Shown in pieces: positions 7,616 through 16,400 of a DNA stretch of 45,102 nucleotides (position 1 is its first letter; every line of letters starts with the position of its first letter). The notes under the pieces are model-generated. The model did not search any database, was not told the DNA's origin, and worked only from the letters and a program-made list of their open reading frames with translations. Origin of the DNA: Planctomycetota bacterium (GTDB lineage: Bacteria; Planctomycetota; Phycisphaerae; UBA1845); NCBI GenBank assembly GCA_030616775.1, contig JAUWWQ010000034.1, positions 1-45,102 on the forward strand, read 5' to 3'. A program made the position numbers and the translations under genes.

Positions 7616-8309
7616 GTTCTTCAGCCCACCGGGCACGTTCAACCAATACCCACCCTACCAGCGCACGCGCGAGATGTCCCTGACGGACATGCTGCTGGAA
7701 AACCGGATTATATTCCTGTCCGGTCCGATCGTGGAGCGGACGGCCAGCACCGTGATTCAGCAGCTCCTTTATCTGCAATCGATCCGGCGGGACCAGGACG
7801 TCAACCTTTACATCAACTCGCCGGGCGGGCTCGTGGATCAGACCTTAGCCGTCTATGACACCATGCAGTTTATGGGTTCGGAGGTGGCCACGTACTGCAT
7901 AGGGCAAGCGGCCAGCGGCGCCGCGGTGATCCTGATGGCCGGTACCAAGAGTAAACGCTACATCCTTCCCAACGCGAAGGTGATGCTCCACCAGCCCTAT
8001 GGCGGGATTACCGGTCAGGCCGAAGATATTCGTATCCAGGCTGAAGAGGTCTTGCGCGACAAAGCCCGTATCAATAACATCATTGCCAAGTGCACGGGCA
8101 AACCCGTCGAGCAGGTTCGTGAAGACACCGAGCGCGACTATTACATGACCGCCGAAGAAGCCCTCGAGTACGGCATGGTCGACGAAATCCTCCACGAGGA
8201 CAAAGACAAGACGAAGAAAAAGAAGAAGTCGGGAAGCCAACGGCTCCCCACGCCGGAAGGCGGGCGGGATCAGCGAAGGGCGAAACAAACCGACGAACCG
8301 AAGGCCTAA
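7608..8309 (+). CDS. clpP: ATP-dependent Clp protease proteolytic subunit, first copy
   Basis: ClpP is the barrel-shaped serine protease that degrades proteins fed by a Clp ATPase. The catalytic triad is visible: Ser in GQAASGAAV (about residue 104), His in MLHQPYGG (about residue 129) and Asp in the ERDYYMT segment. The oxyanion strand INSPGG is present. The protein is 233 residues, about 30 longer than usual because of a basic, disordered-looking tail (KDKTKKKKKSGS onward), echoing the Lys-rich tail of the trigger factor upstream. Its start ATGAATGAG overlaps the tig stop. A second clpP follows 40 nt downstream. Two ClpP paralogues may form mixed or separate barrels; the sequence does not decide. 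Confidence 0.95.
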   Translation: MNEFFSPPGTFNQYPPYQRTREMSLTDMLLENRIIFLSGPIVERTASTVIQQLLYLQSIRRDQDVNLYINSPGGLVDQTLAVYDTMQFMGSEVATYCIGQAASGAAVILMAGTKSKRYILPNAKVMLHQPYGGITGQAEDIRIQAEEVLRDKARINNIIAKCTGKPVEQVREDTERDYYMTAEEALEYGMVDEILHEDKDKTKKKKKSGSQRLPTPEGGRDQRRAKQTDEPKA

Positions 8310-8349
8310 ACGGGGCACGGTTGAACGTTGCAGGAGGCACGTAAACACA

Positions 8350-8961
8350 ATGGGCGAGATCAATCAGCGGGTTCCCTTCGTGATAGAGAGCACCGGTCGC
8401 GGCGACCGGGAGATGGATATCTTCTCGCGGTTGCTGAAGGATCGGATCGTCTTTTTGACCGGCAGTATCGATGATGAGGCCGCCAACCTGGTCATCGCTC
8501 AGCTACTCTTCTTGTCCAACGAGGACCCCAACGCCGACGTCCACGCCTATATCAACAGCCCGGGCGGGTCCATTTCGGCCGGATTGTCCGTTTACGACAC
8601 CATGCAGTATCTGCGCTGCGATGTGGCCACCTACAACGTCGGGCTGGCCGCCAGCATGGGTGCGGTGATCTTGTGCGGCGGAACCAAGGGGAAGCGGTTC
8701 TTGCTTCCCAACGCGCGCACCCTGCTGCACCAGCCGCTTATCGGCGGCGTCATGGAAGGCTCCGCTACGGATCTATCCATCGAGGCGGAAGAGATTATCC
8801 GACTGCGAAAAGCCCTTTACGAGATCCTGTCTGCGCGAACCGGCAAGTCGCTCGAGCAAGTCGAGAAGGACTGCGACCGCAACAAGTGGTTGGATGCCAA
8901 GGCGACGGTGGAGTACGGCCTGGCGGACACCATCCTGGAACAGATGGAATCCCAAGAATAG
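8350..8961 (+). CDS. clpP: ATP-dependent Clp protease proteolytic subunit, second copy
   Basis: A 203-residue ClpP of ordinary length. The triad is intact: Ser in LAASMGAVIL (about residue 102), His in LLHQPLIGG (about residue 127) and Asp in the CDRNKWLDA segment. INSPGGS forms the substrate-binding strand. It differs from its upstream partner in the N-terminus (MGEINQRVPFVIESTGRGDREMD), which would shape the axial gate and contact with the Clp ATPase. GGAGG lies about 13 nt before the start. It closes the tig-clpP-clpP operon; no clpX follows, unlike the common tig-clpP-clpX order, and the convergent gene downstream is unrelated. Confidence 0.95.
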   Translation: MGEINQRVPFVIESTGRGDREMDIFSRLLKDRIVFLTGSIDDEAANLVIAQLLFLSNEDPNADVHAYINSPGGSISAGLSVYDTMQYLRCDVATYNVGLAASMGAVILCGGTKGKRFLLPNARTLLHQPLIGGVMEGSATDLSIEAEEIIRLRKALYEILSARTGKSLEQVEKDCDRNKWLDAKATVEYGLADTILEQMESQE

Positions 8962-9014
8962 GCTGTCATCTTGTTGTCACTTGGCGTGGCCCGGTCAAAT
9001 AGTCATGTGGTATG

Positions 9015-9061
9015 GGTCAACGAAGTTGACCAAGCTCGTTAAGCCAGGTTACCCAACCTGG
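9015..9061. repeat. Two perfect hairpins in the clpP2 / secreted-protein gap
   Basis: GGTCAAC-GAA-GTTGACC (9015-9031) and CCAGGTT-ACCC-AACCTGG (9044-9061) are back-to-back perfect stem-loops between two convergent genes. Neither is followed by a T-tract. They could act as bidirectional transcript ends or be REP-like units. Confidence 0.5.
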
Positions 9062-9107
9062 TGTAGCCGGAGGATATCTCTCGCTGTTACATGCCGCGGA
9101 GGACACC

Positions 9108-10829
9108 TTAAGGACAGGGAGCATCGAACGGATACGGGAATCCCCTGAAGGCATCCAGAGCCATCGTAGCGTCGAGAATCTCGATCACTCCATTGGGAAT
9201 CTGGGGGTGGAGGTCGGCTAACTCCACCGCCGGAGCGGTGGGGAGATTCCTGAACCGGTCGAGGATCGCCGTGGCATCAATGATGTCCACGGAACCATCG
9301 GGCGGCATCCAGCCACCATCAACGAAACGGCCAACCACGTCACCCCATCGAGCGGTGGTCGCGGTGGTAGGCGCAGATAACACGTCACCTCTGTCCGTCT
9401 GAACCGTATATATTGTATCAGGGACAATCTGAGCATCACCCACATGGACGGTGCCCCACTCTTCGGGCAGTTGGAATACGGGCTGATCGACCAGGCGTCC
9501 GTTCGCATCTACATACTTGGATAGACACGGATGGTCTGGTGAGGTCACATGCAGGGCCACGGCGTCCGGCCCTGAGACGGGCGTCAAGGCCAGGTACCGG
9601 CAGCCGGCGGCTATGGCAGTTGGTGGGTCACATTCATCGGGAATGCCGTTGTCGTTGATGTCGTGACTGGTCCCATCAAGAATATCGCATCCGTCGACGA
9701 ATCCGTTCTGGTTACAGTCCAGGCTGTCATCGTAGCCCTCACACCGGTCACACCCATCGGGTACGCCGTCGTTGTCGCCGTCCTGCCGGTCGTCAAATCC
9801 CTCGCAGCGATCGCAAGCGTCGGGAATGGTGTCACCATCGTCGTCCGGCCCGTTATCGTCAAAGCCCTCGCAGCGGTCACAACCGTCGGGGACGCCATCG
9901 GCGTCGGCGTCTTGCAGATCGTCAAAACTCGGACAGACATCGTTGCAGTCAAGCACGCCGTCACCGTCGGTATCATCGTCCGGCAAGCCGCAGCCACACA
10001 CACCCGGGGCCGTCTTGTTGGCGTCGAGTGGACACCCATCGCATTCGTCGATCGTACCATCGTCGTCAGTGTCGGGCTCACATTCGTCAGGCGTATTGTT
10101 CACGTTGCAGTCGTCGCTCGTTCCCTCGCTCAGATCGCATTCGTCGGGTACCGCATTGTAGTTACAGTCTTGGCTGGTTCCCTCTGCGATGTCCACCTCA
10201 TCGGGTATCCCGTTGTTGTTGCAGTCTGAGAAGCACTCATACGCCCCCATGTCGACCGTCTCGTTCACGACCCGTCGGGCGCCGTCGAGGTCATGCGGTA
10301 TTGGTTCGTTCGTGTCACCGTCGGCGTCAAGGTCGTAGGTATCCGGAGGCAGGGCGGTATTGTCGCCCGTGTTGACGCATGGTGAGCCAGCCAATAGCCG
10401 CACGTTGTAGTATGGGATGCCAAAGGTGCCGTCGGGTCCGCCGGGGGCCACGAACAGCGGATCATCGCCGATGTTGCCGGTACCGCCCAGGGCACCGGTC
10501 CAGCCCATGACGCAGGTATGGTTGACAGTCAGGTCTGCATCGGGATCACCGCCTATCTGTGCGGACTCACCCGTTCCGCCGTCGTCGCTGTTGTTCCAGA
10601 AGATACAGTTGTCGAGTGTCGTGACACTGATCGTGCTAGTGCCGCTGTAGCCATACACACCACCTGCGAACTCGGCCGAGTTTGCGGCGAAGGTGCAATT
10701 CGTGGCGGTGACGTTACCGAAGTTAAAGATCGCACCGCCGCGCCTGGCATCGTTTCCAGCGAACATGCAGTTGACTAATGTGGCATTTGCTTCGTATCCG
10801 ACCGATACGGCTCCGGCGTCGCTGGCCCG
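9108..10829 (-). pseudogene. C-terminal half of the secreted metalloprotease/beta-helix protein, after an in-frame TGA
   Basis: This continues in the same frame as the gene ending at 10830; one TGA (10830-10832) separates them. The first ATG in this half is at 10766, with no ribosome site, so it is unlikely to be made independently. It carries the last beta-helix coils (NCTFAANSAEFAGGVYG), Asp-Cys-Asn/Pro-Asp-Glu-Cys calcium-type repeats, a thrombospondin type 3-like stretch (DADADGVPDGCDRCEGFDD and relatives), then a C-terminal module: a CRYLALTPVSG domain followed by a dockerin-like duplication (DGSVDIIDATAILDRFRN and GVIEILDATMALDAFRG). The tail closely matches that of the neighbouring gene. 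If the TGA is a sequencing error, the intact protein would be about 1,362 residues. Confidence 0.7.
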
Positions 10830-13196
10830 TCACCCAACTGTCCGGTTCTCGATAAAAGTGCAGTTGATCAGCGTCACGGTGCACCTGCCGCCGATGTTCA
10901 TCCCGGCTGAATACTGTGCCGTGTTTCCAATGAATGAACAGCCGATCAGCGTCGGACCTACGGCGTACTGCATAGTCAACCCGCCTCCGTGCGAGGCAAA
11001 ACCGCTGGTGGTGTTCTCCGTGAAAACCAAGTTGACCAGCGTCGGGGAGCCGGTACGGATAAACATCCCGCCACCCGAGTTGTAGCCGTTGAGATAGGGC
11101 CCGTCGTAGGGGCCGCTAGCATTGCCCCCGGTGATCGTAAAGCCATCCAACACGGCCGACTCGTCGGTGTTGCTGGCGGTTACCACGTGGTAGGCGTTCT
11201 CGACATTGTTGGCAAAGTACGGTCCGTCGTCGCCGTTGAGATCTCCGGAAAGGATCGTGACATTGTTGTCTGGGTCCCGCTGGTGGCGGCTGATCTCGCC
11301 GCCGGCAAATCCGCCATAAATGCCCATGCCGCTGATCAATTGGAAGGTGGCCGTCCGGGGGCTGCCGGGATCTCTCTCTTCCGACGGACGGTATGTTCCG
11401 GCTGCAACCCAGACCTCTTCTACAAAGCTTCGATCGAGACCTGCGATCCTCAGTGCGTCCTGGAGTTCGTTGAAAGCGTTCGTCCAGCCTTGCCCATTAT
11501 TCAGGCCCACAGCATCCGCGTCGACGAAAAGTATGGGGGGTTCACATTCGTCGGGATAGCCGTTGTCGTTCTCGTCGGGACTTAGGCCGTCCAGAACATC
11601 GCAATAGTCCGAAGTGCCGTTGTTGTTGCAGTCACCCTCGCAGTCGTCGGGTACGCCGTTATTGTTGCAGTCACGACTGGTCGCCGAGGATATATCACAT
11701 TCATCGGGAACAGCGTTTTCGTTGCAGTCCACCTCCAGCTCAATACACTCATCGGGTACGCCGTTATCGTTGCAGTCTTCACTGGTTCCTTCCATGATAT
11801 CGCAGTCGTCCGGGACACCGGTGTTGTTACAGTCGAATTCACACTCGTCCGGTGTGCCGTTGTCGTTACAGTCCTCACTGGTTCCGCCGGCGATGTCCAC
11901 GTCATCGCAGACTCCGTTGTCGTTGCAGTCCCTTGATTTTCTGAAATTTGCAACTGTATCCGCAGTCAGGTTGATCGTAAGCGTGTTGTGAGCGGCGTCC
12001 GCTTCGGTCACCGGCACTCCAGTCGGCAGGCCCGAATAGGTAACATCAGGATTGGAGAAGTGGTCGACGCGCGTACAGCCGCCGGGACAGTTGTAGGCCA
12101 TAACGGACCTGAAGACTTCATCCGGGTCCTGGTAGCCATAGGAAAACTCATACAATCCCGCCACGCTGGCGTTGGCCCGGTCGTGTGCGCAACCCATGTT
12201 ATGGCCCAACTCGTGGGAGAACGAGTAATATCCCGTGGCGCACGAGTGGGTGACGACATTGAAGGCATAGGCTTCAAAATCAAGCGTGAGCTCCTGCATC
12301 ACCCAGGCCACGCCACAGTAACTGCTGTCGTCGACCAGCAGGGTGACCATGTCGGCGCGGTACTCGTCGCGCAGCCGATGGACCTCATCCATGTAGCCGT
12401 CATCCGGGTCTGTCAACCGGTACAGATGACCGGAGTAGCTGTCGGATTCGACGTAGTCGATCTCGCTCTTGTACACCAGGCTCAATTGCGTGCCGATCAG
12501 GCTGTTCGCATAGGCAGTATTGGACTCGGCAACAGCAAGATTGATCAGGGCCTCCATTGCCTCCGTCCCTCCCACTGCCTGACGGGCTAGGGGCGTGTAG
12601 ACTACCAGCACGTCAATCACCGAACCGTCATCATCGCAGCCCCGTGCAGGTTCTCCCCCAGAAGCAGCCTGAGCCGGCATTGGCGCCGCGTGCTCGGTAC
12701 CTGTGGTGCACGGCGGAAACTTGGATTCATCGATCTGACGAACGACGTGCACGCCCTGCCCAAGATAGCGAATCTGGTAATAGGTCCCCCTGCTCGGGAC
12801 GCGGACGTTGGCGACCATCACTTGTTTACGGACGACCAAGGTGAAACTGCTATTCGGTTCGTCCAACAGCCTTCCGATGAACGTGTAGCTGTCGGGTGAG
12901 CGGACTTCGGCGCGCTCTACAATGCCTGTAAACCAGGCATCGTCAAACAGCTCGAACGCCACGGTGCCGTCAGGCCGACGTGCCGCCTGTAGGAGAGGCT
13001 CAAAATCGATCTCTACCGGTCGGCCCCGCATGACCGTGGGGTCTACCGCTGCCCCTGGGTCTTCCCACTCAGCCGCGTCAACGAACAATGCCGGTGATCT
13101 CAGCGGTGTAGGGTATTCTGCATCAGCTGACGCTACAGCTGCGAACGCAAACAGGGCTGCCCCACACAGGAACGCTTGGAAGCTAATAAAGTACAT
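10830..13196 (-). CDS. Secreted metzincin-type zinc metalloprotease with beta-helix region (N-terminal part, ends at in-frame TGA)
   Basis: A signal peptide (MYFISFQAFLCGAALFAF...ASA) directs export. After a propeptide-like region, a metzincin catalytic domain (about residues 190-400) has the zinc motif HELGHNMGCAHD (about 328-339) and the Met-turn VMAYNC, resembling the M12-type reprolysin group. Then come calcium-type repeats of the form DCNDNGVPDEC, and from about residue 550 a right-handed beta-helix of the kind with NCTFxxN and GGG turns. Translation stops at a TGA at codon 789, in the middle of a beta-helix coil, while the frame continues beyond. The start at 13196 has GGAGGTG at good spacing; 13238 is an alternative adding 14 basic residues. 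Substrate unknown; probably extracellular. Confidence 0.8.
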   Translation of the reverse strand: MYFISFQAFLCGAALFAFAAVASADAEYPTPLRSPALFVDAAEWEDPGAAVDPTVMRGRPVEIDFEPLLQAARRPDGTVAFELFDDAWFTGIVERAEVRSPDSYTFIGRLLDEPNSSFTLVVRKQVMVANVRVPSRGTYYQIRYLGQGVHVVRQIDESKFPPCTTGTEHAAPMPAQAASGGEPARGCDDDGSVIDVLVVYTPLARQAVGGTEAMEALINLAVAESNTAYANSLIGTQLSLVYKSEIDYVESDSYSGHLYRLTDPDDGYMDEVHRLRDEYRADMVTLLVDDSSYCGVAWVMQELTLDFEAYAFNVVTHSCATGYYSFSHELGHNMGCAHDRANASVAGLYEFSYGYQDPDEVFRSVMAYNCPGGCTRVDHFSNPDVTYSGLPTGVPVTEADAAHNTLTINLTADTVANFRKSRDCNDNGVCDDVDIAGGTSEDCNDNGTPDECEFDCNNTGVPDDCDIMEGTSEDCNDNGVPDECIELEVDCNENAVPDECDISSATSRDCNNNGVPDDCEGDCNNNGTSDYCDVLDGLSPDENDNGYPDECEPPILFVDADAVGLNNGQGWTNAFNELQDALRIAGLDRSFVEEVWVAAGTYRPSEERDPGSPRTATFQLISGMGIYGGFAGGEISRHQRDPDNNVTILSGDLNGDDGPYFANNVENAYHVVTASNTDESAVLDGFTITGGNASGPYDGPYLNGYNSGGGMFIRTGSPTLVNLVFTENTTSGFASHGGGLTMQYAVGPTLIGCSFIGNTAQYSAGMNIGGRCTVTLINCTFIENRTVG

Positions 13197-13266
13197 GGTC
13201 GCCCACCTCCGTATCAAGCTCTTCCAGCGGAAACTCATCTCGGATTTCCCCTTTGCTTTGTCTTCC

Positions 13267-13396
13267 TAGTACCATGTTTCACAAGTTTCGCGACTATCTG
13301 AGCCGCGGGCTTTAGCCCGCGCGGTGCTCCGCGCAGGCTAAAGCCTGCGGCTCGGCGCGTGATCTATAGTCGTAGTATTTGTGAAACACGGTACTA
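13267..13396. mobile_element. MITE-like repeat, copy 3 (130 bp)
   Basis: It begins TAGTACC and ends GGTACTA, with terminal inverted repeats of about 30 bp (TAGTACCATGTTTCACAAG against CTTGTGAAACACGGTACTA). The core has two adjacent palindromes, GCCGCGGGCTTTAGCCCGC and GCAGGCTAAAGCCTGC. CTAG is found at both outer edges. Its reverse complement matches copy 4 at all but about five positions. It lies between two secreted-protein genes, 8 nt past the end of the upstream one. Confidence 0.85.
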
Positions 13397-13404
13397 GACC
13401 CATC

Positions 13405-16400
13405 TCAAGGACAAGGAAGACCGTAGGGGTATGGCAGCCCCCTGAACGCATCTAAACATAGGGCGGCGTCCAGAATGTCTATGCTACCGTCCGGAGCCTC
13501 CGGATAGAGATCAGCCAACTCCACCACCGGAGCGGTGGGGAGATTTCTGAAGCGGTCGAGGATCGCCGTGACATCGATGATATCAATGGAACCGTCCGGC
13601 GGCCTCCACCCGTCGGGGCCGAAACGGCCGACAACGTCGCCCCATATTTCCGTGGTAGCGACAGCGGGGAGACTGAGGAAACCGCCTCCAAAGTCAGCCC
13701 GCACCTCATAGGTGGTATCTGGGACGATCTCCGCATCGCCCACATGGACTGTTCCCCATTCCAACGGCGTCAAGGAGACCGATGAATCGATCAACCGGCC
13801 GCGTCCCGAATCCAGGGCGACGTACTTGGACAAACACGAGTAGTCCGGTGAGGTAACCAGCAGGGCAACCGGATCGGCACCTTCGGACGGCGTCACCGCC
13901 AGATAGCGGCACCCTTCGGACACTACCACAGGTGGTGCGAATTCACACTCGTCCGGGATGCCGTTTCCGTTTACGTCCGTGCTGGTACCTGTGGCGATGT
14001 CGCAGAAGTCCTGAACGCCATTGGCGTTGCAGTCGTCCGCGGGCTCACACTCGTCCGGGACTACATTCCCATTGCAGTCGCTGCTCACGCCGAAGCTGAC
14101 GTCACACTCGTCGGGGAAGCCGTTGTTGTTGCAGTCCTGGCTCGTGCCCGCGGCAATGTCGTCGGAGTCCAAGACCCCGTTGTCGTTGCAGTCATCCACT
14201 ACCGTAATCAGCGCGGGTGCCAGACTTATTGGCACGATAAGCCAGTACTCCTTATCCGCCAGGTAACTGGCCGGGTGTTCGATGAACCCGACCGTGAAGG
14301 TCCCCGACGCTTCGGAGGATACGTCGAGGATCAATGTGCCGGCGTATTTGGCGAGCCCCGTGTCCGCCACGGCTTCGGTCGACAGCCACGGCATGCCGGC
14401 AAACCGGAAGTCCGGGTCACTGACGTCCACCACTCCAACCGCATCGACCCCGGAAAACACCCAGTCAGGGCGCGACTCGTCGACGTACGCCGCCGGGTGT
14501 GCCTCAAGAGTGACATCGCAGAAACCGGGAATCTGGCTTCCGCACGTCGCCTCACCGAAGCAGTCTTGGTCAGTTGTGCACTCGATCATGGCCGGGTTGA
14601 GATTCCCGCTCGACCCGCTGGTAAGGCCTGAAGAATCCAGGGTGGCCTGGTAAGCCTTGAGCAACGGGTCACCGTCCAGGTCGAGATCCCACCTGGAAAC
14701 TCGGATCTCCAGCGTTACGGTCTCCCCGCCTGGGAGAACCATGATTTCGTTGCCGTTGATGAAGTGCATCCCGGTTGCGCCAACCGGCACCATGACAATA
14801 CCGGGAGGCTCACACTCGTCGGGGATATCGTTGTTGTTGACGTCCTCCGATGTCCCCTCAGCGATGTCGCAGCGGTCGTTAACCTCGTTTTCGTTGCAGT
14901 CCGTAAACTCGCATTCATCCGGGACCCCGTTTCCATCACAGTCGCCGCTCGTCCCGTCGGCGATGTCACAACGGTCGAGAACACCGTTTTCGTTGCAGTC
15001 CGTGAATTCACACTCGTCGGGGACATCATTGCCATCGCAATCATCGCTGGTTCCGTCGAGGATGTCACATACGTCGAGAACACCGTTGTCATTGCAGTCC
15101 GTAAATTCACACTCGTCCGGGACGTCGTTGCCGTTGCAATCATCGCTGGTACCCTGGGCGATGTCGCACTCATCCGCCAGACCGTTGTTGTTGCAGTCAG
15201 ACTCACACTCATCGGGCGTGCCATTGTCATTGCAGTCCTGGCTGGTCCCAGCGGCGATGTCCTCGTGGTCCGGAACGCCATTGTCGTTGCAGTCCGTGAT
15301 TATCTCGATGAGAGCCGGAATGCGCTCGCACGGTTCGATCAGCTCGCTTGTCTCGTCCACGAGGTAACTTGCCGTTGGAGGACTGAAACCCACCGTGAAT
15401 GTTCCCCTGGCGTCGGATGAGACCTCGACAACAAGCGTACCGGCGTATCTGGGTATACCCGGGTCAGGCGCCGAGTCTTCGGGCAGGACCACGAGAGCGG
15501 CAAGCCGGATGTCGGGCCTGTAATCGACCACATCCATCGCGTTCAAGCCGAAGAACACATAATTAGGGTGTGAATCGTCGATCATGAAGGCGGCATTGAT
15601 GTTGCAGATCCCTTCGGCGCATTGCGCAGCATAACCCGGGCAGTCGGCATCCGAAGTACAGGGGATCGGGATTGTCGGTAATGTGAGCGAGCCGGCCTCA
15701 CCGCTGGTGAATCCCGACATGTCGATCTGGGCTTGGTATAGCTTAAGCAGCGGGTCGCCGTCCCGGTCGGAATCCCAGTTGGAAACGCGAATCTCCATAC
15801 TCACAGTCCCGCCGCCTGCTGGCAAGACAATCTCATTACCGGTGATGGTGTGGGACCCGGAGGCATCGACGGGCACCAGGGCCATAGTAGCGAGCTCGCA
15901 CTCGTCAGGAATACCGTTGCCGTTTATGTCTTCCGAGGTACCCTCGGTGATGTCGCACTGGTCAGCCTGCCCGTTGTCGTTGCAGTCCGGCTCACATTCA
16001 TCAGGCGTTCCGTTCTCGTTGCAGTCTTGGCTGGTGCCGGCGGCGACGTCGCAAACATCGAGAACGCCGTTGCCATTGCAGTCCACAAACTCACACTCAT
16101 CGGGTACGCCGTTTTCGTCGCAGTCTTCGCTGATACCCTCGAAGATATCGCACTCGTCAGCCTGGCCGTTGTCGTTGCAATCCGGCTCGCATTCGTCGGG
16201 TATGCCGTTGTCATTGCAGTCTTGGCTTGTTCCACCGGCGATGTCCTGGTCGTCAGGCACACCGTTGCCATTGCAATCCTGGCTCATTGTGATGAGCGCC
16301 GGTATCAGTGCGGAAGGCAGAAAGATCTCATATCCAGCGCTCATAAAGAAGGTCTGGTCCGGATCGCTCGTGAACCCAACCGTAAACGTCCCCCTCGCAT

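Noticed and set aside
9663-10229. Val/Ile-rich plus-strand frame that looks like membrane segments
   Set aside because: It is the antisense shadow of thrombospondin-type repeats; its periodicity follows those repeats.
10028-10375. Arg/Cys-rich plus-strand frame
   Set aside because: Antisense of the secreted-protein repeats, composition typical of shadow frames.
10830-10832. Selenocysteine insertion at the in-frame TGA
   Set aside because: The residue lies in a beta-helix turn with no redox role, and no selenocysteine machinery is present in the window; a nonsense change or error is simpler.
14657-15367. Long open frames on the plus strand across the Asp-Cys-Asn repeat region
   Set aside because: They are the antisense of the calcium-type repeats, give low-complexity Ser/Gln/Leu peptides, and lack ribosome sites; the minus-strand reading has signal peptide, modules and tail.
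13940-16290. Regular short repeats that might be read as a CRISPR array
   Set aside because: Units are degenerate, lack constant-length unique spacers, and lie within a coding frame; no cas genes are near.
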